From: Nelumbo lutea
Taxonomy: Eukaryota > Streptophyta > Magnoliopsida > Proteales > Nelumbonaceae
Length of the DNA: 64,000 nt
Assembly (NCBI GenBank): GCA_022828595.1
Contig: JAKGHH010000001.1
Coordinates: forward strand, 136,171,017-136,235,016
Reading direction: 5' to 3'
Of this stretch, positions 12,204 through 24,700 are shown piece after piece. Below the pieces are notes generated by a model. The model saw only the letters and a list, made by a program, of their open reading frames with translations. It made no database searches and was not told the origin of the DNA. The stretch's first letter is position 1; every line of letters starts with the position of its first letter. The position numbers and the translations under genes are program-made.

Positions 12204-13642
12204 CCTCAAGCACTAAAACCTGAAAAAGAACTAAAACAAGTTCTTCAGTTCCAATTTTATCGGATGTCTCCGAAGAGACGAAACAAGTTCTTCAGTTCAC
12301 AGTACAAACGGATGAAAAACATAAAAAAAGAGGCGCAAAAAACTAATGAACTAAAAAAAAAAGGAAGTGCTCAGTAGAAAAAGAGCAGAGCAGAAACGAA
12401 CGGTTACATTACAAAGAAAAAAAAGAAAACACTTCACCGACCGAATAAAACTGAACTAGATCAACCTTAGAAAAAGATGGTTGAGAGAAAGAGAGAAGAA
12501 GAGAGAGTACTCAAACAGTCTTCAAAATCAATAGAACGAGGAAGCGGAAGCAGAAGTTATTCGTCGACGAAGCCAGAAGGAGGAGGCAACAGAGAAGCCG
12601 CCATGCAAAATAAAAACGAAGGAAGAATAAAAAACAAAAGAGAATAGGAAAAAGCTCTCTGGTTAATGGTTATTGCCTTATTTCTCCCAATCTCTCTTTA
12701 CCGCCTTTTGTTTAAGAAGGAAGCCAGAAACCACTAAAAACAAAAAATGGCTTTTTCACTGTTTTACATATTTATTTATATTTATATAAATAGCAATAGG
12801 GTGCTCACTTCGCGATGGAATTGTCTGTAACACTGTGAAAGCAGGGAACCTGACCGTACATTGAGAACATCTCCCATGAATTTATCAAGATGTACGGGAG
12901 ATATTCCTAATTTACGGCTGGATGCTTCAGTAGCAAAACTTTTACTTACAGGAGATCTGGGCTCACTCTTCACTAGTCGGTACTCAGTGATCACCAAACT
13001 AGTGACGAAGCATGGATTAAGGACTGGACCGGGTTCAGAAAATGGACCCTCCATTCCAGAGATAAGACAATCAGACTTCAGAACCCGATTTGTGGTTGGA
13101 AAATTACCGAAATGCCCTTGCGCATCCTGAAGATACCAGAGTAGTAGACAGACGTGAGGAGAGTAGCGTTGTGGATTGGATGAGAGAGTCAGACCATTTG
13201 AACCAAGTTGGGTTGGGCCGAGTCCATAAGGACTGGTCTGTTGCAAGCCCAGCATGGTTGACTTGGGATTGGCTGGCAGAGGCCCCCACCAGTCATCATA
13301 TCTTTCACGTCAAACCACGTACTCTTGAAGCTTATTTTACTGAACTCAGTCTTTATTGTCTTAAGTTTTTGCAAACGTCTGGGCCCCGGGGCCTCTGGGC
13401 CTTCGTTCGGTGGGGCCCACAAACAGACAAAAAAGCTGATTGGCTCCCAATTCCTCGTGTTGTTTTCAGATATATGGACTGAACTTTTGTCTCCATTATT
13501 GTTCAACAAAAGAATGCTCTGTTTGTTTCTTGGTTGGGCCCCAACTCATCTCCCTGCGTGCTACCTCTCATATATGTCTCATTCGTGTAGAGGAAACTTT
13601 TTTCTAACAATAAAGACAATTGAAAAATGTATAAACTATAAA
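12204..13642. other. 5' leader and upstream region of the LEUNIG-like gene
   Basis: 12,204-12,720 is purine-rich and probably leader. 12,790-13,640 is GC-richer with GGGCCC-type motifs and several short overlapping ORFs without family resemblance. No gene is called here. Confidence 0.5.
12768..12796 (-). promoter_or_regulatory. Candidate TATA element upstream of the LEUNIG-like gene
   Basis: On the minus strand this AT-only stretch reads TATTTATATAAATATAAATA. It sits about 570 bp upstream of the start codon and just upstream of a GA-rich leader (12,204-12,720) that could be the 5' UTR. An acceptor-like TTTTTCAG at about 12,222 would allow a leader intron. Position and composition are the only evidence. 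Confidence 0.3.
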
Positions 13643-14352
13643 TCTATCTATATTATTATTAAAAATTGAATGATATTGTGAAACTTCTGTTTGATTAAAA
13701 TATCTCAATTTTTTAATTTGATTTTTCTCTAATTATGAAGACAAAAATATAATTTGAACAACCACTTTTTTCTTATTTAAAATCCTTTTATTAAGTCTTA
13801 TATTTAAGGTATTATTTCTCATTAATATTAATTAAATCATATTCTTAATTAGAATATCCTTATTTTTTATTTTTGAATTTGGTTATTCTCTAATTGTCGG
13901 GACACAAAATATAATTTGGACTACTATATTTGGGGTATTAACTCTCATTCTTTCATTGAATTATATATTAATTAACCATACTAAAGAAAAATAAGTATGG
14001 CAAAAAATAATTATTTTTATTAATTATAGAAATAAAATACGAATTTAAAACCAACCCTAAAACAAATTTGTTTTCTTATTTAATAGCAAGTCACTAATTC
14101 AACCTTTTCGTCATATGTGTCAACCCTAAGGATCCTAATTAAATAATAATAAAAATTAAAAAATATGAAAATGCATAAAAATATAAAAAAATATAAAAAA
14201 AAAACATTTGAGCACATCTCCAAAATCATATATTCATCATATTAAAAAATAAATAAATGTGATAAATGAAAAAAAAAATTATGAACCCGGAAATATAAAA
14301 AATTTTGAAAACATATTATTTACTATCATCTTCATCAACAAAAAATTGCCAC
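13643..14352 (+). mobile_element. Non-autonomous Helitron, 3'-truncated copy
   Basis: Begins TCTATCTATATTATTATTA after an A, a typical plant Helitron 5' end. From about 13,930 to 14,350 it matches the reverse complement of 18,770-19,140 over long blocks (shared TATATTAATTAACCATA and CACATCTC, then CATATTAAA). The match ends near AAAAATTGCCA at about 14,350, before the CTAG end seen in the other copy. Confidence 0.65.
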
Positions 14353-14795
14353 GTTCACACATATTATTTGATCAAAGAAAAGAATGGTGAAACAGGATTC
14401 ACGCAGCTAACCCTGATAATGATCTAATAAATTTAAACCAAAATAAAGTCTTTAAAATTTTAGATGTCATCCATATTGCTTTGTACATGGGCAAAAAAGC
14501 TAGAACATAAATCAAAACCTAAGAAGAGGAAGAAGAAAAGGAATCTAGTTTAATCAAATGCAACTCGAAACAAGTAAATAAATGAATCCATTCGGATTGG
14601 GCTACATATTTTCTGCATTGATTTCCCTCCCTTTTGATAATGGTAGCCTCTATCAGGCTTTGAGGCGGGACTTGTTCTGTTCTAGAATGTGACAAGTTAA
14701 TGAAATGAAACAGAAAAAGATGAATAAACACTACCTTAATCCATGCCCCAGTAAATTGTAAATTCATAGTGGGTTTAGGACCCTTTTATTTTTTA

Positions 14796-15071
14796 CATGG
14801 TTTTTAAAACCGAACCAGACCGGACAGTCGGACCAGAAAAATCGGGAACCAGTCACCCGTTTTCCCCAAAACCACTTTTTTCCCCAAAACTGTTGATTTT
14901 GGTCAGCAAACCGCTGAACCAGCCGATTAACCGTTTGAATGGTTTGACCATTTTTCAATTTTTTTTTATTTTTTTATTTTTTTGACAGAATGGGCCTACC
15001 ATTCAGGTCAAACAGTCAGACCATTCGAACCGGTAACCAAACCCCTGACCGGTTCGGTTTTAAAAACCATG
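14796..15071. mobile_element. hAT-like MITE, 276 bp, with long terminal inverted repeats
   Basis: Left end CATGGTTTTTAAAACCGAAC and right end GTTCGGTTTTAAAAACCATG are near-perfect inverted repeats. The 8-bp flanks (ATTTTTTA and ATTTTTGT) match at 6 of 8 positions, so the target duplication is degraded. The short ORFs across it have no coding meaning. Confidence 0.75.
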
Positions 15072-15227
15072 ATTTTTGTTCGTGTTATGACTTGGGAATT
15101 GGAACCACCTTCTAACCATTCAACGCTTACTCGAGAACCAGGCCTCGCTCCAGTTGCAGCCCATATTCATATGGCGTCATTTATCATTATCTCTTTCCTC
15201 TTTTCGCTCTTAATTTAACAGTGGTAT

Positions 15228-15320
15228 GGTTTAAAATAGAATGGATTGGTGAAACATGATTCATGTAGACAACCCCACAGTTGGGATAAGGCATGTAAGA
15301 CGATGATGATGATGCCAAGG
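15228..15320 (+). mobile_element. RTE-type LINE 3' tail with (GAT)n
   Basis: GAATGGATTGGTGAAACATG, then ATTCATGTAGACAACCCCAC, then a (GAT)4 tail matches the 3' end of plant RTE elements (remnant of the DRxxWRxxIHVADP region). It lies downstream of the FLY-like gene. Confidence 0.6.
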
Positions 15321-15853
15321 CCTTCAGTACAGTCTGTCTTTATATCCACCTATTTTCTGTTTTTCTTTTTCTTAAGCTCCCTACTTAATTGAATGATAAG
15401 TAAGATTCTGACTCTGGAGGTTTCCTACCCCCAATTGGGAAGCAACTAGAAGGTCAGGAGTTGGGAAAGACACCCCTGTTAATAGAGACAACAAAATGTA
15501 CCGAAGCAGCATATGCATCATGTTAAAACACTAAAGTACATGAATTATGGAGGCCATGAGTAGTTTGTACATGCTCTTGGAATGTCTGAATTAAGTATAC
15601 CACATAGCAGCTACCTCGTGGGGATGTAGTTTATGCAGATCCTGGTTAAATTGCCTACCTGAAATGAAAGCAAGTGTTAAAATAAGTCAGTAGCGAGTCA
15701 GGGGATGGGGGGTTTGCAGAGCTCTTGGCTCTTACGGTAACTAATACTTTTAGCTCAATTAATCTGATGGAAGCTACTATTACCAGAAAATAATGAACTG
15801 GACGATGTCAACTGATTCTAAAAAAACTATACAGAGAGGGCAGGAGCATCTAT
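15321..15853 (-). other. Probable 3' UTR and downstream region of the FLY-like gene
   Basis: Non-coding stretch directly after the stop codon on the minus strand. No clear AATAAA signal stands out, and no other gene is visible. Confidence 0.5.
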
Positions 15854-18800
15854 CTAAGCCGGTGGCAGGGGGCGTCGACAAGTTGGGCATTCCATCTTTA
15901 TATCCATCCACCTTTGTAAACAACCCGAATGGAAGAAATGATCACAGGGAGTCACCTGTATGAAGATTTCCCTATTTAGTCAGGTCAATAGCTCCATCAA
16001 AGATTCAATTCAGATAAAAAGGCTATAAATGATTAATAATACGAAACAAAATAGGCACAAAGATTTCATCAAGTACCATGCAATCATTTGATCGTTGTGT
16101 AAGATCAATGGCAGTCATGCAAATAACGCAATCAATAGCTTGACTAGTATCTTGATCAAACCTTCTATAATAACTATATTTCTCAGGTAGGATCTGCCAA
16201 CCACCATCACAAGTCAGTTCCCATTAACTAATCAAGGTAAGTTCTCTGTATAAGCAGCATGCTAACATGACATGAAATAGTTTATCTAAAGAACATAACC
16301 CCTACTTGGCAATTCAAACTCATTTACATGTTAACATGTACTACCATGCAAGAGAGTTGAACATTGGTAATTAGTGCATTTTTTAAACAAGGATTTTGGC
16401 ATTGTTTTATGTTTATTTTTATTGCATAAAATCTACAATACCAGAAAGACATGGTAACGGAAGAGTTTTGACCAATCAAAACCCACTCATAAATTTTGAC
16501 AAATACTGGTTGATTGGTTTACCTATTTATGATACCCGTTGATTGGTCACAAATTTTTCGGATATCATGTTGTTCTGGAATCATAGTCGAGCCCAAAAAT
16601 TATAGACCCTCTTTTCTAATGAGTTAAGTGATACATGTATTGCATCCTTAACATCCAACAATAATTGATATAGTAGAGGAGAACTGAGTTATAAAGGGCC
16701 CTGATCCTTGAGAACATGAATTGAAACTTGGTAAGAATCCCCTGGAGACTTTATTGTTGCATGGTAATTGTTTGCAAGTGAAAATGACTGCAAAATAAGT
16801 CTAGATAGATATCAGAAAGACATGAAAAAGAAAAAAAAAAAGAGTCTAGAAAAGTATAATGGTTTCATTACAGGTTGCAAAGACGACAAAACAGGTAGGT
16901 TCCTGATAGGAATCGATCAGCACCCTTGAAGACTTATTCTAGAAAGAAGGCCTTACAACAGGTCCTGATATAGCATATTGAATACCAAGGGTATTTTTGT
17001 CATTTTTGCAATTTTCTGTGGGGTCCAATGATGGGGTTTAAATTGTCTAGTTATAGTTTGTTTATGTTTAAAATTTCAGTCATTGCATAAGTAGGATTAG
17101 AGTTATTGAGTCTTCTTTGAATTGAAATAGGATATGACAACTTAGTTTGAATCCTACTAGGATTATTGAGTCTAACAGTTTTACTCCTAAGACTATTATG
17201 AGTCTACCAGTTTGACTCCTAGGATTATTATGAGTTTAGAGTCTATAAATATGCATGGACGTTTTACACAAAGGCAATGAAATATATTGAGTTTTCTTCA
17301 GCTTATGCAAGCTATGGTGATTGGTAAGTGATTCCCATGCCCTAGAGTGATTCTAGGAACCCTGTGAGTGATTCCAGGTATTTTCTCTTTTATTCCTTCA
17401 AGAAGCCATTACAGCTGTCAATAGCCATAAAACTTTGATCAAGAAGACCATTCAACATTCTTTAAGGACTAGAACTGAGCTGGTCCTACATCAGTCCTAC
17501 TAAGGTGAAATGGTGTCTACAGTTAATGCAATGGCTTGGGTCCCTTTTTGTGGATATTGCATTTCAGATGTCTAGATAACCCATGAGTCTAAAATGTCAT
17601 TACCTGATGCTGACATGAAGAATAATGAATCATTTTCATAGTTGTATCTTCTATACAGATTTACAAAAAAATCAAGTAAAAAAACTAAGGACTAACAGAG
17701 AGAAGTGGCCAGTATGCATATTCAAAATAATAACATGCTATCGATACTTAAAAGATCATTCCAGCATCTGGTTGATGTGAATAGACAGATACTTTAGTAT
17801 GCTTAAAGAAAAATGCACAGCTCAAGAACGGCAGAAAGGTAACCGTAATAATGAAAAATAATTCAAACCTGGCGAGGTATGAGACACCGAGATCCAAGAT
17901 AATGCTGAAGAAGAAGAATCGATGCTTGGAGCCCCATGAGTACCACCAAAAAGATGCACCAATTCTTGTCTTGTTCAATGCGCATGAAATTGTTTGGGCA
18001 ACCAAAGACATACAATGGAATTGCTAGCCGGGTAACAGTTATGCCTAATATGTAATGAGGATGTAATGGTTTTCTTGAATCACGTATAATATTAGTGACT
18101 ATTTGAGGTATCCAGAAGGAGTACATAAGGAGAAGAATAGGACGCAGAAAATTATGAAACTCATACATGAATAGAATGCCTCCCAAAAGAATACCATCTG
18201 CAAATAAAACACTTGTATTAGATTTTACTATAGGAACCAACCAGAGTCACTTAAGTCAACAGAGCTTGAAATTCCTTTTTTTCTCTAATAATATACGACA
18301 ACAATGAAAACCAAATAGCTGGTATCATGGTTTAACAAAGGATTGGGATCAATCGAGTAATAATGACCATGTAGGTCTATTATCTGTATATAGGAACATG
18401 GTTTGCAATTTCAATAACAATGAACATTTCACATTGCACAGATGGAGAATTTTGGGGATCTTTCACTAATTTTGTTAAAATGCTACAAAAAATGTAAAGA
18501 AATCAAGGAAAAATACTAAAAATATACAATTGTTAATAAAACTCCGTGTATAGTTAGAAGTATAGTTGCACATTTTAAGACTCAAAAACCATAGTAAACA
18601 ACTATGAATCTATGAGTATCAAATAAAAGAAGATTAAGAGAGTTAAATAGGCATTTCTCTGTCTCCCTTCTAGTTTTTAGCCATCTTCTCTTCTATGCAT
18701 ATCTCATTCACTTGTGATTTTACTTCTGTCTTTTCTGTTACTACTAGTAATTGTGCACATGCTTTGCAGATGGCAATTTTTCTTATACATTTTTTTCTGT

Positions 18801-21690
18801 ACAAGAAAAAATTATTCTTATTTGCCACACTTATTTTTATTTAATATGATGAATATTCAATATTAGAGATGTGCCCAAATATTTTCTTCAATTATTTTTG
18901 CATTTTTTATACTTTTATGTGTTTTCATCTTTTTAATTTCTATTATTATTTAATAAAAAGGTTGAATTGTTGACTGGCCACCAAACAGGAAAAAAACATC
19001 ATTTTTGGGCCAGTTTTAAATTTGTATTTTATTTTTATCATCACTAAAAACAATTATTCTTTGTCACTTATTTTTCTTTAATATGGTTAATTAATATAGG
19101 ATTCAATGAAATAATGAAAGTTAACACCCTAAACATAAGGCTTAATAAGAGGGAATTGAATTTGGAAAAATGTAGTTGTTCAAATTACATTGTATCCTCA
19201 CAATTAGATCATAGTTGTCAAGGCGACGCCTAGGCGCCACTATGCGGTTTTTGAAGGTCGCCTCGCCCAAACGCCATATGTTTTGCACACTAGGCGCCCG
19301 CCCAGAGACTTAGGCAGGCGCCTAATGTATCTAAAATAATTATTTTTTTTAATTTATTAATTTGATATTTCATTGGTTGTTGTATTCCTTTAAAATAAAC
19401 CTGTTACACTGTATCAGTTTAGTATTAAGACAACTATAGAATAGTGTATACAACTAAACTAAGACAAGGGTATACAACTAAACTAAGACAAGGGTTTTGG
19501 TTCGACTAGAGAGGGAGGAGAACCGAACAGGCGAACTCTGCAAGCTCGAGCAGCCCAGCTCCATCGCAGTCGCACTCGCACCTTGAAAGGGATGGTAGGA
19601 TCCATCATATGGATGCCAAAAAGGTTGCGAAATGGGTGGGTGAATTTCAAAAATTTCCTACCCTTCTTCCAACTGGGAATCATATTCCCTAATTTTAGAA
19701 TCAAAATTCAAGGATCCTACTCAAACCAAACCAGACCAAATATGAACCAAAAGAGAAGGGAGTGATTATACTTAATCTAGAGAAGTAATATCTCCCAAAG
19801 TTGGTGTTCACGCCCAAAGAAAACACCAAGATCAGCTCCCACTGAATATGACACGACAACTGTGAAATAGAACCAGCAGAGTGCGTCCTATGCACTGAAT
19901 CCTTCACAAGAATCCTCTGGAAACAATGAGCACCGTACTGAATCAGACTTTCAGCAAAGACTGATATCAAGAACTCTTTCTTGATCTTTCCTTCTCAGAG
20001 AAGACGAACTGGTGGTGGTAGGCAGCAGCTGATGGAGGAGAAATACTAGAGAAGAAGGTGGCGAACTGCATTTCTCCTCTAAGGTTTCCGAGATCTAATC
20101 TTCAGAATGCAGGTGTGTTCTCTGCGAAATCCCTTGGGTTCGAATTCTTGTAAATTCGAATTAGGGTTTTCCTCCACTTTCTTAATGATTAGGAAAACCT
20201 CTTAATCATATCAGGAGTTATCCAAATCTGTATTTGGATTAGGACTCTTCTTAATCTAATCTGCAGATTAGATCAACTTTTGGGCTTAACCTAATCTCAG
20301 ATCCGCCCTCTCAAGTGACTAATCAAATCAACCCAGTTCGAAATGGGCTTTAGGCCCAATATGAATCAAGTGCTCAATAGTCTTTCAAACTACTGCCTAG
20401 TTGGGCTTCTTTGTATGGCGTGGGACCCAAGCATTGATCTACACACCAGCTACATGGGATTGGCTCAATCTCTGTTAAAAGGCCTAGCCAAATTCACTGG
20501 AAAGCCTAGTGAACCCTCTGAGCCCATCATATGGACCCTATGGGCCCAACACTTACACTAAGTGGTCCTTGGGCCAAGCCATCTTATAAAAACCCAGGGA
20601 CTGTGGGCAGATGCAAGATTAGCCCATCAGGTATTATCCTAAATGGTCTTACACTTAACCTCTCAGCCCATAATGATCAAGCACTGCACGACAAGAGAGG
20701 ACCTCTCCCTCGGTTGCAAGGAACAGTGATGCACTCTCTACTCAAATGGATCCCGGGAATTAAAACCATTTGCAAATATTTTGAAACCATACTTAGATAT
20801 ATTTCATATGTATAAATTTTGCAAAACAAAATTCCAACGATTAAAATCAACTGCCATCAGTTTGGTTTCCATAAGAAAGAGTGCACCCCCGATCATTACC
20901 TTTGTCCGACAAAGGACTAATCCCGTCACTATGATCACCCACTCAGATGAATTCTCAATCTGGCCCAACATACATAGGTTTTGACCCCCTGCTAAGGATC
21001 TCACTGATTGGCATATCGAAGACAGCTCAATTTGACACCTAGTGCAGTACCATAATCGGGTCTAGGGGTCAGGTGTAACTTTCCAGTTTTGCCCATCAAT
21101 CTCCAAGGTCTAGGGCAATACTGGAAATCTGGTCCGGTTCAAGGGTTCAAGTAATCCTACACTGCGTGTGCCTTGGGTCTCACCCTGGCGGCTGAGACAA
21201 GCCACCCCAACAGTTGGCAGCACACCAGTGTCAGCCTTGGCAGGATAAATCTCCCCAGACTTATCCAACGGCTGGGAACATTTAAAACTAACACAAGTCT
21301 CATTAAGTGTCCAGTTTTAGGGTCTTACACAGAAGCATATCACACAACATGAATCAAACATGTACTTTATTTATTTACATTAAATATCAAAAGTACATCA
21401 AAATCGATTGAAGCTAAGGGCATACAAAAACTTTCCAACACACCTTAGTTCGAGCAGGTACTTCTTCTTCTTCTTCTTCAGATTTAGGAGTTTCAGCATT
21501 TTTTACATTTTTTTTTGAAAAACAGAGGCTCCGCCAGTCCTCCCTTTCTTCTTCTTCTTCTCCTCCTCCTCATCCTTTCTCTTCTTAGATATCAGTTCAG
21601 TCGAAAAAACAGGGGCTCGCCAGTCCTTTTCTTTTTTTTTTCGAAAAAACAAGGGCTCCACCCCTATACTCCTCAGTCCTCCCTTTCTCC

Positions 21691-21725
<35 letters not shown>

Positions 21726-24700
21726 GATATCAGCATTTTTTACATTTTTTTTTGAAAAACAGAGGCTCCGCCAGTCCTCCCTTTCTTCTTCTTCTTCTCC
21801 TCCTCCTCATCCTTTCTCTTCTTAGATATCAGTTCAGTCGAAAAAACAGGGGCTCGCCAGTCCTTTTCTTTTTTGTTTTTTTTTTTCGAAAAAACAAGGG
21901 CTCCGGCCCTATACTCCACACACCCCATGAGTGGTGTTCTCAGTCAGTCACTCTCACTCTCTCAGTCGTCAGTCCGCCCCATGAGTCCCTTTTTTTGAAT
22001 AAAACAGGGGCTCCACCCTACTCTTCTCCTCCCTTCAGTCATTCACAGTTTCACACTTGAAGTCTTGAATCATCTCAGTTTTTAATCTCTTCTCTAATCT
22101 CTTCTTTGATTCTTCTTCTTCTCATTCAATTTTTTTTATATCATTAAATTGAATGAAGAGAAAAGTGGTTGTCCAAATTACACTTCTGTCCTTACAATTA
22201 GAGAAGGACCAAATTCAAAAATTGGGGTATTTAGTCAAACAAAGGTTCCACACTACCATTCACACTTTTAATAGTAGTATAGATATGTTCTAATTAGACT
22301 CAAAATCCTCTTGCATAATTGTCGACTTGTTTCTTTTTTTTTTTAATTATATTGGCTTAATAAGTGTATTGTATTCAAAACAATGTTTTAAAATGTAGAG
22401 GCGTGTTGTGAGGTATTCCACTACCTGGAGGCATGAGGCATAGTTCAGAACGTAAGAGGTGTAAGCCTCCCAAGCACAAGGATGTGTGTTAGCACCCAAT
22501 TTTTACTCGCCCTTCACCCTACCTCTTTGGTACTCCAAAAACTTGAAACACAACCAGATCAACTTGAGACTTCCAAAACCCGAGAAAACCCTCTTTGACA
22601 CAATCCACAAGACAAATGAGAACCTTGATCAGACATCATCCCCAAACTTGGAACTAAACTCTAAAAATCCATCATTCGTCACGCTAACTTCCTTTCTAAC
22701 GGCCCCGATCTATGCGATATCCAAATTCCAACTCCTCCAAAATCAAATCCAACATATCTATCACCCCAAGATCACTAGGAATTAATCAACTAGCGAATCC
22801 CACCACGAATCTTCAACAACCAACCACAAAAAATCAAGATCCCATTCGGATGGCCCTGAACGATTACCAAGATTGACCATATATTTCTCAGATCAGAACT
22901 ATCCACTTGACTCCTCACCCTAATCCATGCCTACCTACCAAATTGTAGCTCAAAATTCCCTCGTTTAACCCCCCATCAAGCCTAAATACTATTCCAACAA
23001 ATCTCATTAATTGGAGCCTACCATCCATCATCCCAACTTCACATGACAAATCAAACCTTACCACTGTGTTCAAAAACCCAAAAAACCCTAGCATGAAAAA
23101 TCTCACGACCAAACACCTCCGTTTGACTTGAAAAAGTAAAATTCCATTTCAAACCCTCTTGTTAATTGGAAAACCATAAGCTAAGACCATGATCTGAACT
23201 AAATCAATCAATCTGCACCCCTGATAAAAAATCCATCACTTCCATTAGATTCAGGATGACCAAAAGTGCCAACCCACCAAATTTCATCCCAAAATTCCTC
23301 CATTTCACCCTTCATCAAATAAAGATTCTATTTCAACAAATCTCGTAAATCCGAACTTGTCAACCATAGATCTCCATCATCCTGACCCCATTTGTCCGAT
23401 CAGACCTCACCACTGTGTTCAGAGACCCAAAAAACCCCAGGACACCAAATTTCATGACCAGACTCATTCATTTGACCGTTAAACTAGGAAGATACCATTT
23501 TAACGTACCAGATTAAATTGTCACGTCATCTGGCCCAACCTAAATCCTTAAAAGGGTGATAGCTGATGTCAAACCCATTCTTGACCCATTAGAACACCTG
23601 GACTAATCAAACAAAGCCTAATAGACCCAAAAAGCTCAAAATACCAAACAAACCCCTACTTAAGACCAAGAAAAGACAAAATAGCTTTTAAAAGTTCATC
23701 AAATTTACATTTTCTACCACTGACAGCCCTAAATACGAGACTGTAACGTCTGGCACGCCCCAAGCTCCCATTGGACGCACAAAACCCATAAAAACCACCC
23801 CCTAATCGAAGAAAATGTTTCATCAAACAAAAAAACTTCACTGGGCACCTATTTCTTTGAAGAATCTTTGCCTATTTCAGTGAAAGAACTCTGCTCAGTC
23901 ACAGGCACTGTAGTTGAGCGAATTTCAGACCCATCTCCTTCCATTTTCTCTATAAATAGAGGCCCAACTCAAGCTTGAAGAAAAGGGACCTGAGAGGCAA
24001 CCTGAAGAGAGGGAAGAAAGGAAACCTAAGAAAGGCCCTAGAAAAGAGAAGAGGAGAGGAGAGTTTTCAAACTCCTGTAACACACCCAAGTTGCTTGAAA
24101 TCCCAAAATCCTTGAAGCCAAGCTCAAGCCTCATCCTCTATTTTCTAGACTCAACACCAGAAATGCCCAATCTAGCTCCTGCCTTGTTCAAGTTTCATTT
24201 GAAGTCCTTTCAACTACTAGAAAGATTGTTTCAAGGCCAAACACGAGAGGTAAGCCTCTCATTCCACCGTACCTTTTCTTTTAGTTTAGTTTTAGGTTGC
24301 TTAAAGCCCTAAAATCTTGGGAAACTTGCATTCCCAACTTCCTTCGGACTAAGAAAAAGAGGTAGAGAGGCGAGGGTCTTAGGGAAACTAGTACCTAAGA
24401 CCCGATAACATCACCTCAAATCAATTCTAGGCGAAGTTGGGAACATTCTCGCCAGATTTCAGGGGTCTGAGCAATCTTGTTAGTTTGTGTTTTGCCGAAA
24501 TTTGAGCCTGAACAACTCCCGTATTGGGTTGCTACAACAGCTTGGAGAGAGGGGTTCTTAATACCTTCCCTCTCCCAATCCTTAGAACCCGAAACCTCTT
24601 GGTTGTGTGCCTTTCCCATGGAGGACGAAGTCACTATCAAAGACTTAAATCAAACTTTTCAAACCTGAAAATGAGGGCCCATTTCCTCTAAAAAAATGGG

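Larger units (their letters stand above)
18744..22283 (-). mobile_element. Non-autonomous Helitron carrying later insertions
   Basis: On the minus strand it starts TCTATACTACTATTAAAAG at 22,283 after an A. It ends GCATGTGCACAATTACTAG at 18,744 followed by T, the expected A^T insertion context with TC at the 5' end and CTAG at the 3' end. The outer blocks (18,744-19,208 and about 22,150-22,283) match the copy at 13,643. The roughly 2.9 kb between them, including a CATAGTTGTC-type MITE end and the tandem repeat at 21.5 kb, is foreign to that copy. There is no Rep/helicase ORF. Confidence 0.65.

Noticed and set aside
12782..13255. 157-codon minus ORF and overlapping plus ORFs upstream of the LEUNIG-like gene
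   Set aside because: Overlapping open frames on both strands in GC-richer sequence, no domain or family resemblance, and no splice context.
14764..15218. ORFs on both strands across the hAT MITE
   Set aside because: They arise from the inverted repeats of the MITE and have no codon-level signal.
16960..17510. Complete solo LTR with target duplication
   Set aside because: A TATA box and leader-like sequence exist, but I could not find matching TG/CA ends with a 5-bp repeat, so only an LTR-like segment is noted.
21515..22060. 181-codon plus ORF
   Set aside because: Made of Leu/Ser runs translated from CTT repeats and the 237-bp duplication; simple-sequence artefact.
22486..22785. ORF at the start of the 2.2 kb LTR
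   Set aside because: Inside LTR sequence, not in a gag/pol context; no homology seen.
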